Assembly (NCBI RefSeq): GCF_047496725.1
Contig: NC_132985.1
Location: 8,425,501-8,489,500 of the forward strand
Reading direction: 5' to 3'
DNA: 64,000 nt
Source of the DNA: Anoplolepis gracilipes
Taxonomy: Eukaryota > Arthropoda > Insecta > Hymenoptera > Formicidae
Notes under the pieces: generated by a model
What the model was told of the DNA's origin: nothing
Databases searched by the model: none
Seen by the model: the letters and a program-made list of their open reading frames with translations, nothing else
Translations under genes and position numbers: made by a program
Part shown: one piece after another, positions 11,412 to 22,528 of the stretch
How positions within the stretch are numbered: position 1 is the stretch's first letter
How the letters are laid out: each line of letters starts with the position of its first letter

Positions 11412-12290
11412 GTGATAATGAGAAACCTCTTAAAAAATTGTTACCTTCTTAGTTTGATTTTTAATGTCATCAATCAACATGTAAAATATCTAATTAATAA
11501 ACGGGGTTTCAACAAGGATATGACATGTGAGAATCCATCCTCATTTTTTACAGTACCTTACTTACCTAATGTTACTGAACAGTTCAGGAATATCACGAAA
11601 AATTTAGATGTAAGATTGTCCTTTATTTAAAAAAAACCTTGGGTTTTAAGTCCCTAGCTTTCGCCTTCGAGACTGTGTCAAACCTTTATTTCATTATCCT
11701 CATACACTATACCTATTACGTTTTTATATCTTATACCTATAAACTTAATCCTAATTCGTCTGGATGGGTTCGAGTCTGCGTTTCCGCTATACTGGTTATC
11801 TCAGATAAGCTTCGGCGGCGCAGCGTGCACAGCCACCTTACGACTAAAATTTTCTTATTCTATTGGGTCTGGGTGGACTCGAACTTGCGTTTACGCATAC
11901 TCTTCGCCTCAGGCGAGTTTTGGCGCCGCAGCGTGCACGACCACCGTCCAACTCTTGTCCTTTATTAGTTTAAATGAACTTAATAGATTGATTAAAGTGC
12001 ATAAGGATAGCATACCGAATAATCAAAAAATCAATGTTGTATACAAAATCAGATGTTCTGATTGTTATGCAATATACGTGGGTCAAACTTCGAGAATGCT
12101 TAAGACAAAGATTTCGGAATCATAAGCTTTTATACGACTATGATTTTAATTGGAATAACGTCGAGTTATTGGATGAAGATCCTTTCTATATTAAAAGATT
12201 GATATCGAAAATGGTGTTTATTAAAAGACAAAAAAATGGTTTAAACTTACAGACACAGAAAATCTACCGACATACCATGACGTAATAAAT
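11412..12290 (+). pseudogene. PLE C-terminal part with GIY-YIG endonuclease, split by insertion
   Basis: 11412-11630 matches the RT-endonuclease linker zone. After the 327-bp insertion the frame resumes near 11970 and runs into YKIRCSDC...YVGQTSR (about 12045-12100), the PLE-type GIY-YIG with its CX2C zinc-like knuckle. The end of the protein near 12290 lies in a further frame. It would nick target DNA for reverse transcription; it cannot be made here. Confidence 0.8.
11628..11954 (-). mobile_element. SINE-like insertion with 12-bp target duplication
   Basis: The element is bounded by TTGTCCTTTATT at 11616-11627 and 11955-11966, a perfect 12-bp duplication typical of target-primed retrotransposition. 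Inside are two diverged direct units of about 120 bp, each with a tRNA-like block on the minus strand; the one at about 11868-11944 holds GTTCGAGTCC, a good B-box. The A-box is poor. I cannot name the family. Confidence 0.6.
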
Positions 12291-12309
12291 AAGCTTCCAA
12301 AAATCTCAA

Positions 12310-13203
12310 AGTCATGATCTTGTATATAAACGGGCTTACCTCACCATTGTTTGACAGTAATCGATCGAAACTAGAACTAAACTGTCGTGCCTAAGAGAAA
12401 TAATTTTTTGCAGAACAACCTAATATTATAAGTACAGAAATAACCGCTTGTACAGTTTGGTGACTTGCTTTTTTTTAAAAAATTATTTTTTTTCTCTTCT
12501 TTATTCTTATAAAAAACCCGCCTTTTCCATCTTTCTAGGATTCAATGGGTATTGAGATCAAGGCACTTTAAGCTTCCATTTTTTTTAAAATTCAACTAAT
12601 GATTCTTTGGACTTTTCAACCTTGGAGGTTATTTGAAGAACACCTACGAATTTATATTGCATGCGAAGTTATTATTTATGTCCGCTCGAGTTTCGATTGC
12701 GATCTTTACAAAGAAATTATGTAAAACATTATATACGATTATTCCATCTTTATATAATAATTAACTTAACACAGTACCAAACATTGCGCTGAAGAGGGCT
12801 CAAAGCAGGAACCCGAAACGTTTGTTTACTCTTTAATTAATTTTGGTGTATTTATCAGCTTTAATGTATGTCATCTATCTTTGTATAATTTTTGTTTTAA
12901 ATACACTAGATTATCGAGAATTATATATTATTTAATAGTATACCTTGATATGGTTGGTTTTGCTCTCTACAGCCATTGACGATTTTATTTTTATTTGCAA
13001 GACACTCTAATTAGAAGTAAATAATATAAGAAGGTTTTATATCACGTACGCATTTATTATGTCATCAAGTTATATGTGCCACTATCAATCATGTTTTTAA
13101 ACAAGATTACTTTTAACAATTAATTTATATTATTTTTATATATAATATTTAAAAAGCGGGAGAGAGGGAGAGGCAAAGAGAGAGAATGTGTGTGTTTCAT
13201 ATA
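12310..13203. other. PLE tail and AT-rich spacer
   Basis: 12310-12850 is probably the non-coding tail of the Penelope-like element. 12900-13203 is AT-rich spacer with a short GA-rich run at 13157-13187. No gene seen. Confidence 0.5.
12786..12830 (+). ncRNA. Hammerhead-ribozyme-like motif in PLE tail
   Basis: CTGAAGA (12789-12795) fits the CUGANGA core, followed by a GGG/CCC stem-capable segment and CGAAACG (GAAAC 12815-12819). Hammerheads of this minimal kind are known in LTRs of Penelope-like elements. Stem I cannot be demonstrated by eye, so activity is unproven. Confidence 0.45.
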
Positions 13204-13528
13204 TACAGGGTGTCCCATAATTCGCGCGGCACAAAGAAGCTTCTCACTATTACTTGATACTACGCCCGCCGACGAAGCCTGTGTGCCTCTTCAAGTTGTC
13301 AATGCAGAGCGTTCCTCCCACCGTTTCGTCGGCGCGCCTAGTATCAAGTAACAGTAGGAGGCTTCTTCGTGCCGCGCGCTCCTGCCGGGCGCCGATTGGC
13401 TGATCTCTTATAATTAATATATCATTAACTATTGCGAAAATTGCAAAATGGTAGATAATTTTTTTACTCAGTTTAACCTATTCTACCTGTACCTGATAGG
13501 TGGTTCGCGAATTATGGAACACTCTGTA
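13204..13528. mobile_element. MITE, TACAGGGTGTCCCATAATTCGCG ends
   Basis: Left TACAGGGTGTCCCATAATTC pairs with right GAATTATGGAACACTCTGTA, flanked by TA. Inside is a GC-rich hairpin (TACTTGATACTACGC... against ...CTAGTATCAAGTA). 325 bp, non-coding. Confidence 0.8.
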
Positions 13529-13865
13529 TACAGCGTGTCCTAGAATTAAAAAACGCGGAATGCACAGCGTGATTATCCGTGCCAAAAGAAGCAATTTTTT
13601 TCTTAGTAAATAAGTCGAGGCACCATTAATTTTCCAGATATAAAAGTTGGATGTTTCGCAAACCAAATTTTTTAGAATTAAAAGATTAACACAATTATAT
13701 TCTTCAGTTAATTTTAAGTGAAGTTTACTTTATTAAAATTTTTGGTAATTATTTACTATAGGGGAGGCAGCTCCAATGACCTTGACCTTGACAATATATG
13801 TCAAGGTCACTGTCCTAAGTAATGTTCAAAAGGTTTTAGCCGTCGCTCGTTATTTCTTAAAAAGT
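13529..13865. repeat. Partial MITE and TCAAGGTCA hairpin block
   Basis: 13528-13740 starts TACAGCGTGTCC like a MITE end but no inverted partner follows. 13760-13860 carries TGACCTTGACCTTGAC and GTCAAGGTCA around ATATAT and matches 4.57-4.64 kb in inverted orientation. Confidence 0.5.
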
Positions 13866-14149
13866 TATTAACAAAGAAAGTTTGACAAATAGAATATTAT
13901 TATTCGTTCGTAGGAGTAGTTATATAATATCTTATATAGTATATTGTATAATTTTATTTAATTCATTTCATTTATTCATTTACATTTTCATTTTGAGGAT
14001 ATTAATAGCCATTACTTCGAAAAAAGCATCTAATCGTTTTTCAAAATCAAATCTCTTTTTAAATATAAATTCTGCTAAATAATGATTAAAATGTTCCTCT
14101 TTACGACCATACTCTCAGTGAACAGCAATACGAAATACAGTCTATACAC

Positions 14150-14385
14150 ACACATACACACACACACACACACACGGGGGGGTGCAAAGGGAGCCTTCGG
14201 GCCTCCCCTCCCGCACCCACCCGGTCCACCTCGCTTCGCATATACGTTGCAAAACAAAGCAAAGTTCACATGGGTTTGCAACTTTCCACAAAAAGCGAGG
14301 TGGACGGAGTGGGTGCGGGAGGGGGGGGCAAAGGCCACCCCTTGCACTCCCTCCCGTGTGTGTGTGTGTGTGTTATAAAGATTCC
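14150..14385. mobile_element. Palindromic MITE bounded by (CA)n and (GT)n
   Basis: A CACA run (14147-14175) leads into GGGGGGGTGCAAAGG, and the mirror image ends with CCTTGCACTCCCTCCC then GTGTGT (14340-14372). GTGGGTGCGGGAGGGG and its complement near 14205 pair as well. Frames across it are translation of the repeat. Confidence 0.7.
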
Positions 14386-14599
14386 CTGAATAGAAAAGAT
14401 TCCCTGGCCCATATTTATATTATTCCATGCAAAATTCAAAGCACGCGTTATTTAGGAGTGTACCTTCTACAAGATATATGAAGGTCGTCATTGGCGAGGT
14501 GTCCCCTAAAGTAATTTTTGTTTTACATGTATGTATCACTCCGCTTACGCGATTGATTTAATACACCTAAATAAATAAACCCACTTTATTAAATATATA

Positions 14600-15226
14600 G
14601 GGTGAGGCATTTATATTGAGATACCTAAATATCTAAAAAATAAAGCAAGATAGAAAGAAATGTCTCAGACAAAAGTTGTTCGGTTTTAAGAGAGTCATAA
14701 GATGGTGCCATTAGTTTGACCTTAAAGAATTACTTGAAGGTCACACGAACGTCATGTTTAATTTTTTTAACGGGACACCCTATATATTATTGCATATTCT
14801 TGTAGCTTATCTCGAGAGCTTTCCAAAACACTATAATAAAATATTTTTTCATTAAATACTTTTCGAGTTATAAGGCTTCAAAGTTGCAATATTTTGACAT
14901 AAAATACAAGTTATCTCGTAAAATATTCATTTTTCGATTATCTTACCCTAATATTTTTATGCACAGAATAATGAGACGAATCAATTGGTGTAATTAAAAC
15001 ACATAGTTATCTTTAAGAAAAAATCTGAATTTGCAACTAGCAGTTACACATTTTTACTTTAAATAATTATGTGTTTTAATTACACCACTTGATTCGTCTC
15101 ATTATTCTGTGCACAAAAGTATTAGGGATAAGATAATCGAAAAATGAATATTTTACGAGATATCTTGTATTTTATCAAAATACTGCAACTTTGGAGCCTT
15201 ATAACTCGAAAAGTACTCATCGCGTG
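14600..15226. mobile_element. Foldback element with long inner palindrome
   Basis: Starts TATAGGGTGAGGC. The segment 14850-15222 is a palindrome: TACTTTTCGAGTTATAAGGC at about 14865 against GCCTTATAACTCGAAAAGTA at about 15200, with the centre around 15035. It shares family with 5778-6785. Confidence 0.75.
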
Positions 15227-15261
15227 TAGCAATCAGCTGATTGCAGCGTTCGACGGCCGGC

Positions 15262-15628
15262 GATCCGGAGCAACTTTTGGTCATTAAAGTAACGTTATTT
15301 TAAGGAACACTTATTACTGACGTAATTCTAAGACATTTTCTTCTTTACCAAAATTTTATTTAAAGCATAATTTTATGTTATAAGATAAAATAGTTAGCGA
15401 CTCATGCGGCGGTAATCACTCGTCGGACGGTCAGCTGCGCCCGCGCTCGCAGTGCGCCGCGTCGCTCCTGCCTGCCTTCTGTACTCGACGTGTGATTTAC
15501 TAACTATGTTCGCTTATAACTCAAAAACTACGCTTTAAATCAAATTTTGGTAAAGGAAAAATTGTTTTAAAATTATGTCAGGAATACGTCATTTTACGGA
15601 CGGAAGGTTGTTCTGGGATACCCTGTAT
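15262..15628. mobile_element. MITE half-copy ending GGGATACCCTGTA
   Basis: AAAATTTTATTTAAAGCATAAT (about 15350) pairs with ATTTAAAGCGTAGT in inverse near 15530, and GACGTAATTCTAAGACAT pairs with ATGTCAGGAATACGTC. The right end is TACCCTGTA followed by TATA. The left end is truncated. Confidence 0.55.
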
Positions 15629-16245
15629 ATACTATATATATTTAATAACAAATAGATGTCGAGAAAAAGAATCCCCGAGGTTATATATTTAAAGTCAAAA
15701 TGAAGAAAACTAGATGGTCACGAGTGCGGTATAACAATTACGATAGTTAATATTTGATTGATGAAAACGAACTGATTGTCTAAAGCGGACTGATTGTTGA
15801 AAATCGTCCGGTTGCTGAAAATTGACTGACTGCTGGAAATCAACTGCCTGTTTGAATGATTTTTCTCGCGTAACGCAGAGTTCTACTATCTCCTCTCCAT
15901 TGGATAATTTGATGAATAAGAATTTTAATTATCGCCTTGATATACTTGGAGGGGTTGTCTTTTCGGTTTCGAATCTCAGAGGCTTATGCCTATTGGTACA
16001 GATTTTTATCAGAGAATTTTGGTCTTAACCAATGGAGAGAGTTTGGTACAGTTCGAGGAAGTTATCCCTTGTTGCTATATTCTATAGAATTTATTATAAG
16101 TAACTGTCACCCAAGGGTGGTCTGTTAGGCGAGCACTCATATCAAGTGGTTTCAGTTTTCGTCACCCTTTTCAATTTATGACTCTAGTTTTAAACAATGA
16201 TCTCAATTTACAGTGACTGTTTTATTTAAAAATTTCTTAAATAAG
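15629..16245. other. Intergenic, nothing recognised
   Basis: No gene or repeat end recognised. Short tandem phrases around GATTGTTGAAAATCG (15770-15845) look like a decayed minisatellite. Confidence 0.5.
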
Positions 16246-16676
16246 CTAGAGAGCAGGGCCGGTGTTAGGGGCGTGCGAACGGTACTTTACACGCGACCCC
16301 ACGGTTTAACCGGCCCCGCGGTTTGGCTGGCCCCGCAGCCAACTCGCAGGCGGAGCAGCCCGCCGCTCCCGCCGGGTGCTGCCGCCCAACCGACACCTCC
16401 CACCACTACCCTCACCGCGCCGCCGGCTGGCTGCTCCGTCTGCGAATTGGCCACCCTGGTTACCACTGTTTAACAAGAGAAGAGCAGACGGCAAGAGCGC
16501 GCTTAAAACATATGCGTACGACGATATCTGCGTATGTATTGTGGGCGTTTGAGAATCGCGATTATTATATTTTTGTCTCTCGCATAGACACAGGCTCGTT
16601 CCACAAAAGTTACAATAGACACTTCGCCTTCCATTTGTATATATTCTAAATTATATAATATTCTTTAGAGAGAGAT

Positions 16677-16932
16677 CATGACTAGTAGAAATAGAGATTT
16701 TGGTAGGAAATATGTTAGTAGTGCAGAAAAAGAGAGGAAACGCAAAGCCAGAGATGAATATATTACACAAAATGTGTGAATATAAAACACAAAAAGATGC
16801 CATGCACCTGAAAATAGAAAATACAACATTAGAGAATGAACGTACGGAAGAAATGTCTGGTTCAAGTACACAACATTCATATGATATAAATGAAAATCAG
16901 GATTTTCCAAATTATATTAGTTTGGAAACATA
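16677..16932 (+). pseudogene. hAT transposase, N-terminal exon region
   Basis: An ATG at 16677 opens a K/R-rich stretch (YVSSAEKERKRKARDEYI) as found at the N-terminus of TTF/ZMYM-type hAT proteins. A frameshift after it moves to the frame that contains SGSSTQHSYDINENQD and ends at 16933. The low-complexity, charged character agrees with the linker before the zinc finger. It is separated from the rest by a Penelope fragment. Confidence 0.5.
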
Positions 16933-17009
16933 ATTTAAGTATAGGAACTGTAAATTTATTTAAAAAAATTAGTCTAAAATCACAACTTATTACGCTTGTA
17001 TTCCAATTT

Positions 17010-17760
17010 TTACAATTATTGAACAAAAGTTAGGCCAACGAGCAAATTCAATCGGGTGTTCGTTAAAATAATATTTATTATTATTCCGAATCAATCTCAG
17101 ACTCTTTATATAACATAATAAACGTTTCGGCTGTACGCAGCCTTCCTCAATATTAACGCGAACGCAAACTACAATAACTTCATGAGACGTAAATTTTAAT
17201 TATATCATTATTGTGCTACAACGCAACCGCACTAATAAAAAACTTTTTTGAGAATCCATAGTACTTCTTGACAACAGCTACATAGGACCAAGTTAAATTG
17301 ACAATTTCTCTACTATACGAAAAATACTTGTGATCATTAGGATGTCATTAATCTGATTTGAATAGCATTTTTTATTCCTGCGAGTTACCGGCGACCAATT
17401 GATCCTTCGCCGATTGAGGGCGAGAATTAACAACCAACCATCAACAATCCATGTGTTTTTTTCTTTTTTAGATTTTATCTGCGTAGAGATGTGCATTCTA
17501 TTAACATATACCAAATTAACAATAACACTGTTTTTATAGTGTCCAAATTCCAATTGTTATCACTACTTCGCACTACTATTTTTTCTAACCTTATAACATA
17601 TGTCAATTGTTTAAAACGGCTTTGTTACAACACCTACCTCATAAGAGAGACAGCCTGCTTCCAACAAATTCTATGCTAGACTGTTATTTTTAAAAAATTT
17701 TTAATACACAGGCCAAGGAGAAACCTTTCGTATGTTTCAAACCGTTCGTAAACATCGTTG
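17010..17760 (-). mobile_element. Penelope LTR fragment inside hAT, with hammerhead-like motif
   Basis: On the minus strand, TTGAGGA (17144-17150), an AGGCTG...CAGCC stem and GAAACG (17123-17128) repeat the PLE signature seen at 12.79 and 62.2 kb, with U in place of the first core C. Direction is opposite to the host hAT. Left and right limits are approximate. Confidence 0.45.
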
Positions 17761-17939
17761 TGTACTCTCTTGTAAATAAGCTTTTTAATTAGTGCTGTTT
17801 GCACTAAATTTAAGATTTAAGAACAATGATTATTTATTTATTGACTTATTTATTATTTATATTAATTTTCTTTTATTTATATATTATATATAAATTATTA
17901 TTTATATATTATATAATTTTGTTTTTAGAATACAATAAA

Positions 17940-19488
17940 TATTGAGAAAGAAAATAAAAATGCTGACGATTTTAAAAAACTCGAAGATATAGGTATCTGG
18001 CCATTATGTCTAATTCAATCTCAGAAAACATTTTTAATAGAAAAAGGACCTGAAAGACAGTACCTAAATTATTATCCAAAAGATGACAAAAACAGATCCT
18101 TTTCCAAAATATATTATAATAGAAAAATGAGCAAGGGAGAACTAATTGATAGGGCATGGTTAACATACTCAAAACAGAAAAATCGTATTTTTTGTTTTCT
18201 ATGCAAGTTATTTCGAACTGGTTCTGGTCAACTTGAAACCAATGGGTTTTATGACTGGCAACACACATCAGAGAGATTAAAACAACATGAATTATCTAAA
18301 GTACATTTTAAATCAATGGATATATGGAATGATGAACGCAAAGGGCTTACAAACAAAAATAATATTATTCACGTATCTAAAAAATTACTTATCCAAGAAA
18401 AACAAAAATGGAGGAATATTTTAGAAAGAATAGTATCTATTATCCAATATCCATCTGAGTATAATATGGCTTTAAGGAGTTTGTCTGACGTATTTTTTAC
18501 AAAAAAAAATTTCTTGGGATTAATTGAACTTATGTCTCGGTACGATCCTGTTTTGATGGAACATGTCAGTGAAGTAAAAAATAAAATTCATTATCTCAGC
18601 AAAGATATATAAAATGAATTAATATCATTAATGGGGAATCAAATTAGCGATACAGTGACTGATCGTGTGAGGGCTGCCAAATATTTTTCAATTCTCCTTG
18701 ATTGCACACCTGATACTTCCTATGAAGAGCAACTATCCTGTATAATACGCTACGTTTATACACATAAAAACGAAGTACAAATTTGTGAAAGTTTTACAGA
18801 TTTTTTGGTTGTCAAAGATAGTAGCGGATTGGGATTAACACAAATTCTAAAAAAACATCTAACAGATCTTGAACTTGATTTAAAAAATTGTAGAGAACAA
18901 GGATATGACAAATATCAAAAGACATAGATCTGGTGTTCAGGCACAATTATAACGAGAATATTAAAGAGCATTTTTCACTCCATGTGGTTGCCATAATTTA
19001 AATCTTGTATTTTCCGATATTGCTAATGTTTCTTCCAAGGCTATTACATTTTTTGGAGTTATTCAATGTATATATACTTTTCTGTCAGCTTCTAACTATA
19101 GATATGATATTGCGAAAAAATATTTAAAGCTTACACCAAAATCATTATCTGAAACTAGATGGGAATGTCGAATAAAAAATGTAAAAGCTGTATGATTCCA
19201 AGTTAAAGAACTTATAAAAACATTTGAAGAAATTTTAAACGAGCCTAAAGACGCAAAAGTTGCTAGTGAAACACAATCTCTGTTAAAAGAAATAAAATCT
19301 TATCAATTTATATTATCAACTGTTATATGGTACGAATTACTTGTAGAAGTAAACAGAGTGAGTAAATTGCTGCAACAAAAAAATATGCAAATGGATGTCG
19401 CAATATCATTTCTAGAGGCTCTACTCAACAGACTGTCAACTTTTAGAACTACTGGCTACGACGAAAGTGTACGAATTGGAAAAGATAT
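17940..19488 (+). pseudogene. hAT transposase (TTF zinc finger, DUF4371-like), upstream of the Maverick insertion
   Basis: The reading runs DIGIWPLCLI, then a TTF-type zinc-finger zone (CFLCKLF near 18195, FYDWQH, LKQHELSKVH), then the DUF4371-like catalytic region (AAKYFSILLDCTPDTSYEEQ at 18675). The first catalytic Asp is in LLDCTPD. Stops at 18610, 18925 and near 19190 and at least one frameshift break the frame. The last codons before the insertion read GKDITA and resume as ENNIVPCF after it, so the Maverick landed inside this coding exon. Confidence 0.88.
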
Positions 19489-19494
19489 TACAGC
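19489..19494. repeat. 6-bp target duplication TACAGC, left
   Basis: TACAGC precedes the Maverick terminus AGTAGTG and recurs at 36398-36403 right after its inverted copy. Six bases is the known duplication length for Polinton integrases. Confidence 0.9.
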
Positions 19495-19890
19495 AGTAGT
19501 GTTATAGTGGGGATTCTAAGCCATGGGGCGCCGAGGGGGGTATCTGGGAGGTGCGAGGGGTCTGATGTTAGGGAAAGGGGGGTGGGGGGGGGAAGGGTCC
19601 TACACACGTTCGAAAGTAGATGTTTATCTTTGCGGTTGATTTTATAGCCGGGGGTATTTTAGAAGTCATAAAACTGTTTTTTTTTCTAGTTTTATAATCA
19701 TTTTATGGTCATTATATCATTAGGATTTTAAGCGCCGACGTTCGGCAGCTTTGCACCCTCACGGAAAATCTCCCATAAAACTGGAGCAAAACATGTTCCA
19801 TAATTTTTAGGGAAAGAACTGCAACTGCAAGGTGTTTATCTTTGTGGTTGATTTATAGCCGGGGGACATTTTAGAAACCATAAAACTGTT
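19495..19890. repeat. Maverick left terminal inverted repeat
   Basis: Matches the reverse complement of 36000-36397 with scattered substitutions and a 20-bp length difference in the G-rich part near 19540. It contains GCCGACGTTCGGCAGCTTTG and an outward-facing TATAAAAT (reverse strand, near 19650). Confidence 0.85.
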
Positions 19891-20200
19891 TTTTTTCTTT
19901 TTTTCTAATTTTTATGATCATTTTATGACCATTAGAATATTATGGAAAAAGAGATTTTAAGCGCCGGCGTTCGGCAGCTTTGCACCCTCGCGGAAAATCT
20001 CCCATAAAACTGGAGCGAAACATCTTCCATAATTTTAAGGAAAGAATGCAACGCATCAGCGCCATTATGGAAAAAAAAGATTTTAATCGCCGGCGTTCGG
20101 CAGCTTTGCACCCTCGCGGAAAATCTCCCATAAAACTGGAGCGAAACATCTTCCATAATTTTTAAGGAAAGAATGCAACGCACCAGCGCCAACATTCGGC
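19722..20200. repeat. Subterminal repeat of about 130 bp, three copies
   Basis: GTTCGGCAGCTTTGCACCCT occurs at about 19740, 19969 and 20094, each followed by CGGAAAATCTCCCATAAAAC and ending before CAACGCA(T/C)CAGCGCC. The first copy belongs to the terminal repeat; the second and third are direct repeats present only at the left end. Confidence 0.85.
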
Positions 20201-20275
20201 TGCTCGAATTTGAGAATCTGTCTCCGCGTTAAAACGTATTCAACAGTCGTCGAGTGTTTTCGATTTAGTGCTAAA

Positions 20276-20707
20276 ATGGATATAGAAGATGTGATTGTCA
20301 TCGAAGACAATGAAGACAATGAAAATGTGGTTATTATCGACGACAGCGATGAAGAAGTGGAAATAGTAAATGACTCTGATTATGAGAGTGATCCGGAAGA
20401 CTATTTGAATGAACAAGTACTGCCGTTAGTGCGTGAAGATTTACGAATTATAACTGAACGGCAGGAAATGTGTAACATCATATTTTATTACGAAGTAAAA
20501 AAGTATGACAACGACGAGGAAAATAGTGAAAAATTTTGTTCGGGATGTTTCATCGAAGTTCAAGATTCATATACACAAGGTAAAATTGTGTATAAACATG
20601 AAACAGGACAATATATTTATCACGGTTGGAACTCGTGTAATAATTGTGGACACTCACTGTGCCAAATAATAGCATGTAGTGTGTGCCGTTTTTGTGCGCA
20701 GCAATAA
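20276..20707 (+). CDS. Maverick acidic/zinc-binding protein A (143 aa)
   Basis: I start at the ATG of MDIEDVIVIEDNED; an upstream in-frame ATG at 20210 would add 22 residues partly from the repeat. Residues 1-55 are strongly acidic (DDSDEEVEIVNDSDYESDPE). A middle block reads MCNIIFYYEV, followed by CSGC (near residue 84) and a C-terminal CNNC-X12-CRFC. The latter C-X2-C-X12-C-X2-C recurs in the gene at 35368-35742 and in the palindromic element near 59.53 kb. A zinc-binding regulatory or DNA/protein-binding role is an inference. A second short gene follows 39 nt downstream. Confidence 0.75.
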   Translation: MDIEDVIVIEDNEDNENVVIIDDSDEEVEIVNDSDYESDPEDYLNEQVLPLVREDLRIITERQEMCNIIFYYEVKKYDNDEENSEKFCSGCFIEVQDSYTQGKIVYKHETGQYIYHGWNSCNNCGHSLCQIIACSVCRFCAQQ

Positions 20708-20746
20708 ACTTTTGTAGACATTTGCTAGGACTAAGTGCTGTGAAAA

Positions 20747-21043
20747 ATGGTGACCGAAAAACTATTGAATGCGGTGGTGGAGTTTCAACAAAATCGCGAA
20801 CTTGACATAAAAAATTCCTCAACAGTGATCTTTAAACTACAAAGTTATTTATGGACGAATGAAAACAACAGACTAAGGGGAAAGCCTTGCGAGAATTGCT
20901 GTTTACCAGGCGGAAATCGGCAAGCATGTCCTGAGCAGTTACAAGAAATCCATCGGGAAATCCGTCAACATATCGATAACATGTTGTATCTACAACATGT
21001 TATCGACAATGATCCAGATTCTGATACTGATTCTGATCAGTAA
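20747..21043 (+). CDS. Maverick hypothetical protein, 98 aa
   Basis: Open frame directly behind gene A. It has an N-terminal helix-prone segment, a central GKPCENCCLPGGN with four cysteines within 15 residues counting RQAC, and a very acidic tail (DPDSDTDSDQ). GTAAGT follows the stop by a few bases and TTCTTATATGCAG follows at about 21107, suggesting a 3'-UTR intron or alternative C-terminal exon; the same arrangement occurs in the palindromic element (60675-60735). I do not recognise the family. Confidence 0.6.
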   Translation: MVTEKLLNAVVEFQQNRELDIKNSSTVIFKLQSYLWTNENNRLRGKPCENCCLPGGNRQACPEQLQEIHREIRQHIDNMLYLQHVIDNDPDSDTDSDQ

Positions 21044-21282
21044 TTGTAAGTAATCCTTGATGTGTAAGTATTCTTTTTCAAATTATAAAAATATTAATAA
21101 ATTTTTTTTTCTTATATGCAGGAGTCCTACCTGGACGCCACTACCACCGCCCGGTCATCCCCTCCAGCGCCTCGCAGCAGCAGTCGCCGTCGTGCCGTAC
21201 CGCTCGACCATCGGCGTGCAATCTTTTATATATATATATTTTTTTTTATATCTTTTTCTTTTTATTTTTAAATTCACACACA

Positions 21283-21930
<648 letters not shown>

Positions 21931-21939
21931 TACACACAC

Positions 21940-22528
21940 ATTTTTGTAAATAAACACACACTTTTTTAAATAAAAAAAAAATTATGTTAAACACATATAA
22001 TTGCTTGCTTGCGCTTCCTTCATCTATCCCATCCTTCTTCTTTCATATACTAGATATAATTAGATATAATAACTTAATATTTAATATAAAAAAATATAAA
22101 AAGAAAAAAATAATAAAAAGAAAAAAAGAAAAAAATTATAAAAAGAAAAAAAGAAAAAAATTACTGTTTGCGTTCTCGCTTTCCTTCACCTCGCGCTATC
22201 TCTTTCTTTCCTAGCACTTACTCTCTCGCTCTCCTTCACCTCGCGCTATCTCTTTCTTTCCTAGCACTTACTCTCTCGCTCTCCTTCACCTTGCGCTATC
22301 TTTTTCTTTCCTAGCGTTTACTCTCTCGCTCTCCTTCGTCTCGCGCTATCTCTTTCATTCCTAGCGCTTACTCTCTCGCGGTCCTTAGCTTCGCATCTCC
22401 CTTCCCAGCATGACGTCATTCCCCGTAACGAGCTACATATGAGAACTGGGACTGTTTACGGATGGGAGGAAGCACGGATGGGAAATACGTGCGAATAAAT
22501 TATATCATGATTTAAATTTAAAAAAACT
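21940..22528. repeat. Maverick non-coding block with 50-bp tandem repeat
   Basis: About four copies of a 50-bp unit (CTCTCGCTCTCCTTCACCTC with CTATCTCTTTCTTTCCTAGC) from 22170 to 22385. Before it, ATTATGTTAAACACATATAA and TTGCTTGCGCTTCCTTCAT correspond to the block after the CA array at 62.43 kb in the palindromic element. TGACGTCATTCCCCG (22411) also recurs there. Confidence 0.75.

Larger units (their letters stand above)
10640..12310 (+). mobile_element. Penelope-like retroelement (PLE), truncated and decayed
   Basis: Contains the RT core (10661-11173), a broken continuation (11174-11630), a GIY-YIG endonuclease block (about 12030-12290) and an LTR-like tail with a hammerhead-like motif near 12.79 kb. 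The element has no 5' RT N-terminus. A SINE-like insertion (11628-11954) splits it just before the endonuclease block. Penelope-like elements move by target-primed reverse transcription with RT plus GIY-YIG. Confidence 0.85.

Noticed and set aside
11750..11946. tRNA gene
   Set aside because: A B-box is present but the A-box and cloverleaf do not form; target duplication shows it is a retroposon.
22170..22385. Possible CRISPR array (regular 50-bp repeats)
   Set aside because: Units are contiguous with no spacers, and the context is a eukaryotic transposon.
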